DNA of 24,140 nt from VMDJ01 sp965659945 (GCA_965659945.1 CBFHYJ010000019.1:1-24140); one strand, 5' to 3'; counted from the first letter of the stretch, positions 1-7,189 are shown. Notes: generated by a model not told the origin, from the sequence alone. Program-made: numbers and translations.

Positions 1-80
1 CCCACATTTCCATCCACATGCACCTTGCCATCGATGGTGACCTTGTCCTGAACGGATACCTTGCCCTGGGCGGTCACTGT
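1..80 (-). other. Non-rpoS sequence with 18-base repeats, possible chimeric contig end
   Basis: On the minus strand this stretch does not encode the expected end of RpoS. In the frame shifted by one base it reads as degenerate six-residue units GKVSVQ, DKVTID, GKVHVD, GNV, built from about 18-base repeats of the form GGCAAGGT. A six-residue period with alternating hydrophobic residues is typical of parallel beta-helix proteins such as bactofilins or some surface proteins. It appears more GC-rich than the adjoining rpoS. It is too short to name the protein. An assembly join is the simplest explanation; a natural rearrangement is possible. Confidence 0.5.
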
Positions 81-741
81 CTTTACCGTAAGCTACGTCC
101 ATCGATGGCGTGCGCTCATTGAGTCCCATCAATCGTTTAACATCCTGAACATCAACATTAAGCGCTTCTGCCACATCTTCCGCAGATGGTTCATGATCCA
201 AAGATTGCGCAAGCTCACGTGACTTACGCAAATAAGCATTGATCTCTTTGACAACATGAACCGGCAAACGAATAGTACGCGATTGGTTCATTATGCCGCG
301 CTCAATGGTTTGACGTATCCACCAAGTCGCGTAGGTTGAAAAACGGAAGCCGCGCTCAGGATCAAATTTTTCGACTGCGCGAATCAAGCCAAGGTTGCCC
401 TCCTCAACCAAATCAAGAAGTGCTAAACCTCGATTCAAGTAGCGCCGAGAAATCTTCACCACAAGACGTAAGTTACACACGATCATCTTGCGTCGAGCTG
501 ACTCATCGCCTTTTTGCGCAAGGCGGGCGTATTTCACTTCTTCTTCGGCAGTGAGTAAGGGAGAAGCACCAATCTCGCTGAGATATAAACTCGTTGCATC
601 CAGCTCTCGCTCGATACTCGACTCAAGACGACCGCTTAATGATTCTTCATCGTCTTTACTGTCACCAGACGCCTCATCAACAACATCCTCTACTAAGTTG
701 TCATCAAGTTCCTCATCGGTGGCATCGGATTGTTCGCTCAT
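1..741 (-). CDS. rpoS: RNA polymerase sigma factor RpoS, 3' part missing or replaced
   Basis: Stationary-phase/general stress sigma factor that directs core RNA polymerase to stress promoters. The ATG at 741 follows a GGATGGGG-type ribosome site, 29 bases after the nlpD stop. Residues 1-45 are an acidic Asp/Glu-rich leader. From about residue 48 the protein follows RpoS closely: region 1.2 (SLYLSEIGASPLLTAEEEV), region 2 including the core-binding and -10 helices (EEGNLGLIRAVEKFDPERGF, then STYATWWIRQTIERG), and region 3 (RLPVHVVKEINAYLRKSREL). After LNERTPSMDVAYGKDSD, at about base 80, similarity stops. The remaining codons stay open to the window edge but resemble no part of RpoS, and region 4, which binds the -35 element, is absent. 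It lies last in a surE-pcm-yqaA-nlpD-rpoS series. In enterobacteria and pseudomonads an rpoS promoter lies inside nlpD; I could not identify one here. Identity of the N-terminal two thirds is near certain. Whether the gene is broken in the organism or only in the assembly is open. Confidence 0.93.
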   Translation of the reverse strand, partial: MSEQSDATDEELDDNLVEDVVDEASGDSKDDEESLSGRLESSIERELDATSLYLSEIGASPLLTAEEEVKYARLAQKGDESARRKMIVCNLRLVVKISRRYLNRGLALLDLVEEGNLGLIRAVEKFDPERGFRFSTYATWWIRQTIERGIMNQSRTIRLPVHVVKEINAYLRKSRELAQSLDHEPSAEDVAEALNVDVQDVKRLMGLNERTPSMDVAYGKDSDRPGQGIRSGQGHHRWQGACGWKCG

Positions 742-770
742 TCAAACCCCATCCACTGCACGCAATCTGA

Positions 771-1562
771 TTAACGTGGCAGCAACTTCATCGGATCAAC
801 AGGTCTGCCGTTGCGCCGAATCTCAAAATGTAATCCCGCTTGAGCATCATTGATCCGCCCCATTTGCGCGATTGTTTGTCCTTTGATGATCGCTTGCCCT
901 TGTTCGACAAGCAGTGCCTTATTGTGCCCGTAAGCACTCAAGTAGTTCTCGTTATGTTTAATGATGATAAGCCTGCCATAGCCCACCAGTCCACTGCCCG
1001 CGTACACAACACGTCCAGCCTCAGTTGCCACAACATCAGAGCCTTCTTTGCCACTGATCTTAAGCCCTTTTCGTTGCGAATCACGCGCATTGAAAGTACT
1101 GATTACACGCCCTTTACTAGGCCACAACCATCGGGGATTACCCACAGAAACCTTATCAAGCTCAACCGGCTTACGGGACTTTGGCTTAACGCGATCAGGT
1201 GTTGAAGATCGTGTCTTACTCGAGCGATGAATCGCTTGTGTTTTAGCGACTTTCTTCGGTGGTGTTAGACGCAGTTCTTGGCCCGAATAAATCACATAAG
1301 GCGATTCAATCTCATTCCAATTCGCGAGCTCTTTGAAATCGGTATTTGTGCGCCATGAGATAGCATACAAAGTGTCACCACGCTGCACTTGATAGGTATC
1401 GCTGTTGGGCATCACATTAGCTGATTCATAAGCCTTAGGTGAAGGCTCACCAATACGCTTACCGCCAGATCGCGTTTCGAGAGGCGCTTGCCAGCTAGAG
1501 GTGCAGCTACTGAGCAGAACCGCCATAATCACAATGATGTTTTTGAGTACCAAGCCTCGCAA
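771..1562 (-). CDS. nlpD: NlpD-type LysM/M23 lipoprotein, amidase activator
   Basis: Outer-membrane lipoprotein that in E. coli activates the amidase AmiC for septal peptidoglycan splitting. The 263-residue protein has a lipoprotein signal ending in the lipobox LSSC (Cys20), a LysM domain at about 57-101 (YQVQRGDTLYAIS onward) and a C-terminal M23/LytM domain at about 150-258. The M23 domain is degenerate: where active enzymes have an HxGxD zinc motif, this has KGLKIS, so it should not cleave peptidoglycan itself, as expected for NlpD. Motifs YGRLIIIKHNENYLSAYGHN and LHFEIRRNG match the family. The TTG start at 1562 lies 7 bases after the yqaA stop, and the AGAGGA at the end of yqaA can serve as its ribosome site. 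The gene sits directly upstream of rpoS, its classic position. Confidence 0.93.
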   Translation of the reverse strand: MRGLVLKNIIVIMAVLLSSCTSSWQAPLETRSGGKRIGEPSPKAYESANVMPNSDTYQVQRGDTLYAISWRTNTDFKELANWNEIESPYVIYSGQELRLTPPKKVAKTQAIHRSSKTRSSTPDRVKPKSRKPVELDKVSVGNPRWLWPSKGRVISTFNARDSQRKGLKISGKEGSDVVATEAGRVVYAGSGLVGYGRLIIIKHNENYLSAYGHNKALLVEQGQAIIKGQTIAQMGRINDAQAGLHFEIRRNGRPVDPMKLLPR

Positions 1563-1569
1563 ACCAAAC

Positions 1570-2151
1570 CTATCCTCTTAAATAAACAATCGCCGCTATC
1601 ACGAGAACCACTACAGCCCAACCTAAGCCATCAACCCAGCGATTAAGTTTCTCTTCCATGGCAGGGCCACCCCACGCCATCAAGAGTGCGACCAAATAAA
1701 AACGCGCGCCACGACCAATCACAGATGCGATCACAAAAGGCAAAAAAGCCATACCAACCACACCGGCAGTGATAGTGAAGATCTTATAGGGAATTGGCGA
1801 AAAACCTGCAATCAAGATTGCCCACACACCATAGTCAGCAAACCACTGAGTAGCTGACTCGTAAGCTGCAGAATAAAGTGCTGACTCGGCAATCATTGGT
1901 TGAATCATATCGAAGGCGAACACACCAATCAGGTAGCCCGCCATACCGCCAAGCACTGAGGTGATGGTGGTTAACGTTGCAAACCAAATCGCTGACGTTG
2001 GTTTTGCCATGCTCATTGGCGCCAACATCACATCGGGTGGAATAGGAAAGAAGGAGGATTCGGCAAAACTTAATCCGCCTAAAAACCATGGCGCCTTGTC
2101 ATGTCGTGACCACTGCATCACACGTCTATATAAAGGTGAAAATAAACGCAT
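1570..2151 (-). CDS. yqaA: YqaA-like DedA/VTT-domain inner-membrane protein
   Basis: Polytopic inner-membrane protein of the DedA/SNARE-associated (VTT) family; members are linked to lipid scrambling and membrane homeostasis, but the exact role of YqaA is not established. The 193-residue sequence has the first re-entrant motif FAESSFFPIPPDVMLAP at about 29-45 and the second GFSPIPYKIFTITAGV at about 115-130 followed by a conserved GRGARFY. Hydrophobic segments lie between them and at the C-terminus. The start ATG shares one base with the pcm stop (TAATG), so translation is probably coupled. It sits between pcm and nlpD within the surE-rpoS operon. Confidence 0.88.
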   Translation of the reverse strand: MRLFSPLYRRVMQWSRHDKAPWFLGGLSFAESSFFPIPPDVMLAPMSMAKPTSAIWFATLTTITSVLGGMAGYLIGVFAFDMIQPMIAESALYSAAYESATQWFADYGVWAILIAGFSPIPYKIFTITAGVVGMAFLPFVIASVIGRGARFYLVALLMAWGGPAMEEKLNRWVDGLGWAVVVLVIAAIVYLRG

Positions 2152-2804
2152 TACTTCACCCCATCCAACAAAGGAACAAAACTCGCTGCTTCCAACATCT
2201 CAATGTCATGACTATCTTCAGTCTTTGTGACTCGAACCAAGGCCTGTTTATTTTTATCACCCACAGGCAACACCATACGACCACCGACGCGTAATTGCTG
2301 CACAAGCGCTAACGGCACACCCAAAGGCGCTGCCGTTACGATAATGCCATCGAATGGCGCATATTGCGGCCAACCTAAGCCACCATCGGTATGGCGTGTA
2401 CGGATATTAATTAGGCGCAATTGATGAAAGCGTGAGCGTGCTTGAGATAACAAGCTTTCAATTCGCTCAGTAGTGTAAACGCGACGCACGAGCGGCGATA
2501 AAATCGCTGTCTGATAGCCTGAACCCGTACCCACCTCGAGCACATTTTCCAAAGGACCATGCTCTAAAAGCGCTTCGGTCATTCGCGCAACAATGTATGG
2601 CTGAGAAATGGTTTGGCTTTTACCAATTGGAAGCGCCGTATCTTCATAGGATCGGCTCGATAAGGCTTCATCAATGAACAGATGACGTGGCGTGTTGAGT
2701 ATTTGTGACAACACTTTTTCATCACGCACACCTTGAGCTCGAATACGCTCTATCAAGCGTTCTCGCGTGCGCTGTGATGTCATGCCGATACCTGAGTGAC
2801 TCAT
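2151..2804 (-). CDS. pcm: Protein-L-isoaspartate O-methyltransferase
   Basis: Cytoplasmic repair enzyme that methylates abnormal L-isoaspartyl residues using S-adenosylmethionine. The 217-residue protein begins with the family's helical segment (residues 10-45, including LNTPRHLFIDEALSSRSYED), has the substrate loop LPIGKSQTISQPYIVARM at about 58-75, and SAM motif I VLEVGTGSGYQTA at about 88-100. The acidic residue of motif II follows in VYTTERIESL, and the later motif FDGIIVTAA is present. Length fits the roughly 205-220 of bacterial Pcm. The ATG overlaps the surE stop as ATGA, and pairing with surE is the conserved gammaproteobacterial arrangement. Confidence 0.96.
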   Translation of the reverse strand: MSHSGIGMTSQRTRERLIERIRAQGVRDEKVLSQILNTPRHLFIDEALSSRSYEDTALPIGKSQTISQPYIVARMTEALLEHGPLENVLEVGTGSGYQTAILSPLVRRVYTTERIESLLSQARSRFHQLRLINIRTRHTDGGLGWPQYAPFDGIIVTAAPLGVPLALVQQLRVGGRMVLPVGDKNKQALVRVTKTEDSHDIEMLEAASFVPLLDGVK

Positions 2805-3556
2805 TTATCCAGCCAATGGGCTAAATCATCTAGCACTGCATGTCGGGTTAAATCGACTTGAACTGGCGTGACTGAAACAAAGCCTTCGCGAATCGCATGA
2901 AAGTCAGTGCCCTCGCCCGCATCCGCCTCGGGCCCGGCAGCACCCACCCAATAAATTGAACGACCTCTCGGATCCTCACCTTTAACAACAGGCTCCGCTT
3001 TATGGCGATGACCTAAGCGCGTGCTTTTGAAACCTGCAAGTTGCGCATAAGGTACGTCAGGCACATTGACGTTTAGGATGATTTTGTCACCCATCGGATG
3101 CGGCTCATTCATAAGACGTGTCACAAGCTCAGCAGCCACCTGCGCACCGGTTTCGTAATACTGAGGATCATGTGTTGCAGATGCCATTGAGATAGCGATG
3201 GCTGGCAAGCCCATAAAGCGACCTTCCGTCGCTGCAGCTACTGTCCCGGAATAGATCACGTCATCACCCATGTTAGGGCCTGAGTTAATACCTGACACAA
3301 CAATATCCGGCTCCTCATCGAGTAAACCGGTAATCGCTAAATGCACGCAATCAGTTGGCGTGCCTTCTACTCGGTAAACATCGTCTTCCAACGCACGGGC
3401 ACGGATCGGCATTTCCAAGGTCAATGAGTTGCTGGCACCACTACGATCACGATCTGGCGCCACCACTACAGTCTGCCCGAGGGGACGCAAAGCCTCTCGC
3501 AAAGCGAGCAAGCCTGGGGCCGTATAACCGTCATCATTACTGAGCAAAATGCGCAT
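2801..3556 (-). CDS. surE: 5'/3'-nucleotidase SurE
   Basis: Metal-dependent phosphatase acting on nucleoside 5'- and 3'-monophosphates and short polyphosphates, associated with stationary-phase survival. The 251-residue protein starts with the family signature MRILLSNDDGYTAPGL, whose paired aspartates bind the metal, followed by VAPDRDRSGASNSLT, EGTPTDCV and SGINSGPNMGDDVIYSGTV. All expected active-site segments are present and length is normal (about 250). It is the first gene of the surE-pcm-yqaA-nlpD-rpoS series. In many gammaproteobacteria truD lies directly upstream; here a divergent rnj-smrA pair intervenes, so surE probably uses its own promoter (see 3594-3623). The ATG lacks a well-spaced ribosome site; the nearest purine run is about 18 bases upstream, inside a small hairpin. 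Confidence 0.96.
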   Translation of the reverse strand: MRILLSNDDGYTAPGLLALREALRPLGQTVVVAPDRDRSGASNSLTLEMPIRARALEDDVYRVEGTPTDCVHLAITGLLDEEPDIVVSGINSGPNMGDDVIYSGTVAAATEGRFMGLPAIAISMASATHDPQYYETGAQVAAELVTRLMNEPHPMGDKIILNVNVPDVPYAQLAGFKSTRLGHRHKAEPVVKGEDPRGRSIYWVGAAGPEADAGEGTDFHAIREGFVSVTPVQVDLTRHAVLDDLAHWLDK

Positions 3557-3566
3557 AAAAAACTAA

Positions 3567-3580
3567 AAAGGCATTCCTTT
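3567..3580 (-). other. Small hairpin in the surE leader
   Basis: On the minus strand AAAGG-AATG-CCTTT forms a 5-bp stem followed by TTTAGTTTTTT just before the surE ATG. It contains the only AAGG-like purine run in the leader, so it might influence ribosome access. It is too weak, and in the wrong place, to be a normal terminator. This is inference only. Confidence 0.25.
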
Positions 3581-3593
3581 AAATCGATCTTTG

Positions 3594-3623
3594 ATTATCC
3601 CTGAAATCGATCCTCAACGTCAG
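3594..3623 (-). promoter_or_regulatory. Putative sigma70 promoter of surE
   Basis: Reading the minus strand, CTGACG (3623-3618) and GATAAT (3599-3594) are separated by 18 bases and match the -35 and -10 consensus at 4 of 6 and 5 of 6 positions. The predicted start lies near 3587, giving a leader of about 30 bases. The -10 is flanked by two copies of AAATCGATC (plus strand 3581-3589 and 3604-3612), spaced 23 bases start to start, which could be a protein-binding site. No experiment supports this. Confidence 0.45.
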
Positions 3624-3711
3624 AGGAAAGCGACATTTGGGATCAACAATTCAGGTCATCAGGGTAATTTTCATTGTTTCCCGAGTCGCAGACCCCGTTA
3701 CTATCACTGTC

Positions 3712-5076
3712 ATGTTTTTTTCATCCAAAGTTAACCCTGGAAAACGTGATTTCTGGTTTCTACCACTCGGTGGAACCGGTGAGATCGGCATGAACATGAA
3801 CCTCTACGGTCATAACGACCAATGGTTGATGGTCGACTGCGGGGTCATGTTTGATAAAACAAACCCTCAGGCAGATGGCAGCAACAGTGTTGTCTCCGCT
3901 GATCCGAGCTTCATTGCGTCTCGACGACATCAGTTAGTCGGCTTAGTGATTACGCATGCGCATGAAGACCACATCGGCGCTGTACCTTACCTATGGCAAG
4001 AACTTCAGTGTCCGGTCTACACCACACCCTTTTCTGCAGAGATCTTGCGTCGAAAATTGTCTGAAACCGATCTCATTCACCAAGTACCGATCGTTGAAGT
4101 GCAATCGGGTGACATCACGAACATTGGTCATTTTGAAGTGCAATGGATGAATATCACCCACTCCATTCCAGAACCCAATGCACTAGTGATCAGCGCTGGT
4201 GAAAGTAAGGTATTCCATACCGCTGACTGGAAGATCGATGCCGACCCTGTACTCGGCAAGCCATTCGATAAAAATCAATTCAAAGCACTCGCTGATCAAA
4301 ACATCACCGCGATGGTATGTGATTCAACTAACGCGACGGTTGCAGGTCACAGCATCTCTGAAGGTGATTGCTACGATGGACTTCTCCCCTTGATCAAAAA
4401 AGCTGAGGGCCGCGTTATTGTGGCGTGCTTTGGCAGCAACCTCGCTCGCTTAATAACCCTATGCAAGATTGCTCTGAAAACTGGACGCTATGGCGCTGTT
4501 TACGGTCGATCGATGCGCAACATGTATACCGCCGCACGACGCACAGGCATATGGCCGGATAATTTGTCCCTCGCGGATGGTCGTCATCTAGGCTATCTGC
4601 CACGAATTGAGGTCCTTGGCATTGCAACCGGTAGTCAGGGTGAATTTGGCGCCGCCCTACGCCGCATGGCTAATGGAACCTTTCGTGATCTTGAGTTGGA
4701 ACCGGGTGATACCGTTATCTTTAGCTCGAAAGTGATACCAGGCAATGAAAAGGACGTGGCCTCACTGGTTGAACAACTCAGCAGTCGCGGCGTTACCGTT
4801 ATCGAATCAGCCGATGTTGATGGTGCGCCGATTCACGCCTCAGGCCACCCCTGCCAAGACGAATTAAAAGAGCTCTATCGTTTAGTCCAGCCCAAAATCG
4901 CCTTGCCCGTTCACGGCACGCCTACCCATATCAACGCCAATGCAGGGATTGCGAAAGAGATTGGTATTCCCACACAAATGCGTGGCGAAAATGGAGACCT
5001 GTACAAACTCTCACCACAACCCACACTTAAACATAAAGCCGTGAAAGTTGGGCGAATCACTCACGATCGTGATTGA
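3712..5076 (+). CDS. rnj: RNase J-like metallo-beta-lactamase/beta-CASP nuclease
   Basis: RNase J family nuclease, expected to process or degrade RNA from the 5' end and internally using zinc. From the ATG at 3712 the protein has 454 residues. The metallo-beta-lactamase motif THAHEDH is at 81-87, with further ligands in THSIPEP (His150) and HTADWKID (Asp172). The beta-CASP part contains DSTNATVAGHS and ends with the C-terminal motif LPVHGTPTH (His401). Residues 16-30 (FLPLGGTGEIGMNMN) match the usual N-terminus. Classical RNase J has about 550 residues; the C-terminal oligomerisation domain is missing here. Start choice is uncertain: the frame extends to a TTG at 3637 with a good AGAGGAAAG site, whereas the ATG fits family length but has no ribosome site. 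It precedes smrA and diverges from surE. E. coli lacks RNase J, but short homologues occur in other gammaproteobacteria. Confidence 0.85.
   Translation: MFFSSKVNPGKRDFWFLPLGGTGEIGMNMNLYGHNDQWLMVDCGVMFDKTNPQADGSNSVVSADPSFIASRRHQLVGLVITHAHEDHIGAVPYLWQELQCPVYTTPFSAEILRRKLSETDLIHQVPIVEVQSGDITNIGHFEVQWMNITHSIPEPNALVISAGESKVFHTADWKIDADPVLGKPFDKNQFKALADQNITAMVCDSTNATVAGHSISEGDCYDGLLPLIKKAEGRVIVACFGSNLARLITLCKIALKTGRYGAVYGRSMRNMYTAARRTGIWPDNLSLADGRHLGYLPRIEVLGIATGSQGEFGAALRRMANGTFRDLELEPGDTVIFSSKVIPGNEKDVASLVEQLSSRGVTVIESADVDGAPIHASGHPCQDELKELYRLVQPKIALPVHGTPTHINANAGIAKEIGIPTQMRGENGDLYKLSPQPTLKHKAVKVGRITHDRD
5061..5072. repeat. 12-bp perfect palindrome at the 3' end of rnj
   Basis: TCACGATCGTGA is an exact palindrome lying over the last codons and just before the stop of the RNase J gene, 35 bases before the smrA start. 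It could be a protein-binding site or simply coding sequence. Confidence 0.4.
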
Positions 5077-5082
5077 ACCGAT

Positions 5083-5106
5083 CGTTAATTCAAGGTCAAA
5101 TTAACG
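5083..5106 (+). promoter_or_regulatory. 8-bp inverted repeat presenting the ribosome site of smrA
   Basis: CGTTAATT and AATTAACG form a perfect 8-bp stem around the 8-base loop CAAGGTCA, ending one base before the smrA ATG at 5108. The loop contains AAGG, the only ribosome-site-like sequence, otherwise rather far (12 bases) from the ATG. It is not followed by a T-run, so it is not an intrinsic terminator. It may tune smrA translation or be a DNA operator; both are inference. Confidence 0.45.
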
Positions 5107-5107
5107 C

Positions 5108-5629
5108 ATGAGTGAGGATGACGATCTAGCGGCTTTTCGTAAAGCCATGTCCGATGTGAAAGCCCTTGATGACGATCATGAGGGCCTTTTTCGTGAACGC
5201 AAAAAACCGGTGCCACTTAATTTAGGTGATGGCTCCAACGAGGAAGATGATCTTGCGGATTTGAGCGTTGATGTTCCCGACTTCTTTGAATTTCGTCGTC
5301 CGGGCATTCAGATACGTGTGTTTCAAGATCTACAACGCGGCGTCATACCACCTGAAGAAAAATTAGATCTGCACGGCATGCGGGTGAAAGAAGCAAAATC
5401 TGCTTTTACTCGTTTTATGCAGCAATCTATAGCCAAACAGCGACGCTGTATCTGCATTATTCATGGCAAAGGTTTAGGCTCGGAGAACAACCAGCCAGTT
5501 ATCAAACAAAAAACCTATCACTGGCTAATCCAAAAAGAATTTGTGCTCGCCTTTGTGACCGCACCTAGCTGGGATGGTGGATCTGGCGCAACCTATGCCT
5601 TACTGTCGCGTAAATACCGCAACGACTAA
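5108..5629 (+). CDS. smrA: SmrA-like Smr-domain protein
   Basis: Member of the Smr (MutS2-related) family, whose domains act as nucleases on RNA or DNA; SmrB cleaves mRNA at collided ribosomes, whereas the role of SmrA is poorly defined. The 173-residue protein has an acidic N-terminus with FRKAMSDVKAL, a linker segment FRRPGIQIRVFQDLQRGVIP, and a C-terminal Smr domain from about 84: LDLHGM (86-91), IIHGKG (117-122) and WDGGSGATY (155-163). The IIHGKG and GGSGA segments and the N-terminal F..AM.DV pattern fit SmrA (YdaL) better than SmrB, which has MHGHG. The stop overlaps the truD stop on the other strand. Position 31 bases after the RNase J gene suggests a two-gene RNA-processing unit, which is inference. 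Confidence 0.82.
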   Translation: MSEDDDLAAFRKAMSDVKALDDDHEGLFRERKKPVPLNLGDGSNEEDDLADLSVDVPDFFEFRRPGIQIRVFQDLQRGVIPPEEKLDLHGMRVKEAKSAFTRFMQQSIAKQRRCICIIHGKGLGSENNQPVIKQKTYHWLIQKEFVLAFVTAPSWDGGSGATYALLSRKYRND

Positions 5630-6672
5630 ATCGTAACGATCTCGCGTAACACCGAAGTCGCAAAAGCGCCGCTGACCAAACTGAAGTTCACCTTGAAGCT
5701 GGCAGCATCTAACCATTCGTAAGAGACATTCACAGGCATGACGCGTAAGGCACGGCGATCACGCTCAATTCTTCGCTGCCTTAATTGCTCAATCCAAAAA
5801 TGCGCTAACGCATCATCAAGCGCATTCTGCTCAAGGACCAAAGCCTCACCTTCCGGCCACTTTGCTCGACTCTCATCACCCGGCAATGGTCCTGATAAAC
5901 GCACATCATCGAGCGCAATACGAGATGGCAACTCACCATCATTCGCTTCGACATGAAACTGAGCACGAGAATTAGCCAACAAGGCCACATCGCCAACTAA
6001 GGGCACATTCCAATTTCCTTGCTCAACTCGCGCAGCAAGAACTTGATTAAACAAATAGCTGCGCACCGCAGAGATCAACATCTTGGCCTGCTCTTGCTTA
6101 GGTCGCCGACCCTCACCTTTGAACCATGCATCTGCTTTTGTCAGGTTTGATGAAAACCGACCAAAGCGTTGCGCACCGAAGTAGTTTGGCACGCCATGTT
6201 GTTGAATCTGACTGAGCCTTTGCTCAATCAACTCTTTCGCCACATCAATATCGCGAAGGATTAAGGAAAAAGTATTACTCCTTAACGTACCGCGACGAAT
6301 CTTTTTATGATGTTTTGTTATAGCAACGATTCTCAATGAATCGGATTCAATCACGGACCAATCAAGATCCGGTTTTCCGGGTAAATGCACACTAAATGAT
6401 TGCGTTGTCACAGCAACACGATCCTTAAGTCCCGCAAAGCCAACTGCCATACGTTTTACATTGGCGTATTTGGCAAGTGTTTGCACAACATCAAGCGTGT
6501 TTAGCTCACATTTTTCAATGGTGAGGATGACGTGCTCACCCTCGCCCGAGAAGGCATACCCCAAATCTTCGATAACAATAAAATCTTCAGGCGTGGAACG
6601 AATTGTTGCGGCACTTAAGGGATCGCCATGCGCTCTTGGCAATGCCACGGTGGCATCATCAGGGAAGGTCAT
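5626..6672 (-). CDS. truD: tRNA pseudouridine(13) synthase TruD
   Basis: Converts U13 of tRNA-Glu to pseudouridine. The 348-residue protein carries the family motif VGFAGLKDRVAVTTQ with the catalytic Asp at residue 84, preceded by the conserved N-terminal segment STPEDFIVIEDLGYAFSGEG and followed by NTFSLILRDID and VPNYFGAQRFGR, the hallmark of TruD. Length agrees with the family (about 340-350). The ATG overlaps the ispF stop as ATGA, so both are probably co-translated. In E. coli truD is followed by surE; here it runs into the convergent smrA gene, and the two stops overlap by four bases with no terminator between them. Confidence 0.95.
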   Translation of the reverse strand: MTFPDDATVALPRAHGDPLSAATIRSTPEDFIVIEDLGYAFSGEGEHVILTIEKCELNTLDVVQTLAKYANVKRMAVGFAGLKDRVAVTTQSFSVHLPGKPDLDWSVIESDSLRIVAITKHHKKIRRGTLRSNTFSLILRDIDVAKELIEQRLSQIQQHGVPNYFGAQRFGRFSSNLTKADAWFKGEGRRPKQEQAKMLISAVRSYLFNQVLAARVEQGNWNVPLVGDVALLANSRAQFHVEANDGELPSRIALDDVRLSGPLPGDESRAKWPEGEALVLEQNALDDALAHFWIEQLRQRRIERDRRALRVMPVNVSYEWLDAASFKVNFSLVSGAFATSVLREIVTI

Positions 6673-7142
6673 TGTGGCTGCATCAATACAACCGCATGCG
6701 CAGAGACACCTTCGCCGCGACCGGTATAGCCCATCTTCTCAGTCGTCGTTGCTTTGACATTGACTGCATCAATCCCAACATTGAGCAACCCAGAGAGCTT
6801 TGTTTGCATCGCAGGAATATGTGTCCCAAGGCGTGGCGCCTGCGCAATCACTGTGCAATCAAGATTTCCAACGACATAGCCCTTATTATTAGCCGATTGC
6901 ATGACACTTTTGAGTAATTCGGCACTATCGATATTTTCGAATACTGGATCATTATCAGGAAAATGGTTTCCGATATCCCCTAAGGACATCGCACCGAGAA
7001 TCGCATCGCATATCGCGTGAATCAAAACGTCTCCATCGGAATGCGCAATTAAGCCCTGAGTGTGAGGGATGGAAATACCGCCAATGGTGACAGAGTCACC
7101 CTCACCAAAACGATGTGCATCAAAGCCGTGGCCAATTCGCAT
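6669..7142 (-). CDS. ispF: 2-C-methyl-D-erythritol 2,4-cyclodiphosphate synthase
   Basis: Fifth step of the methylerythritol phosphate route to isoprenoids: cyclises CDP-methylerythritol 2-phosphate to the cyclodiphosphate and releases CMP. The 157-residue protein has metal ligands Asp8, His10 (GHGFDAHRF) and His42 (AHSDGDVLIHA), then LGDIGNHFPDNDP and a C-terminal TTEKMGYTGRGEGVSAHA. Length is typical. A GGAGAT ribosome site lies about 5 bases before the ATG. ispF and ispD are normally adjacent; here tatD is inserted on the opposite strand between them, so ispF needs its own promoter or read-through across tatD. Confidence 0.97.
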   Translation of the reverse strand: MRIGHGFDAHRFGEGDSVTIGGISIPHTQGLIAHSDGDVLIHAICDAILGAMSLGDIGNHFPDNDPVFENIDSAELLKSVMQSANNKGYVVGNLDCTVIAQAPRLGTHIPAMQTKLSGLLNVGIDAVNVKATTTEKMGYTGRGEGVSAHAVVLMQPQ

Positions 7143-7189
7143 ACTGATCTCCAGAATCCTTTACCCAATAATACCGTTAAACTAGTGAC

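Noticed and set aside
488..853. Open frame on the plus strand with a serine-rich product
   Set aside because: It lies antisense to rpoS and nlpD, has no ribosome site, and its composition is what the reverse complement of acidic coding sequence gives.
6461..6917. Overlapping plus-strand open frames opposite truD and ispF
   Set aside because: They are shadows of well-identified genes, with no ribosome sites or recognisable domains.
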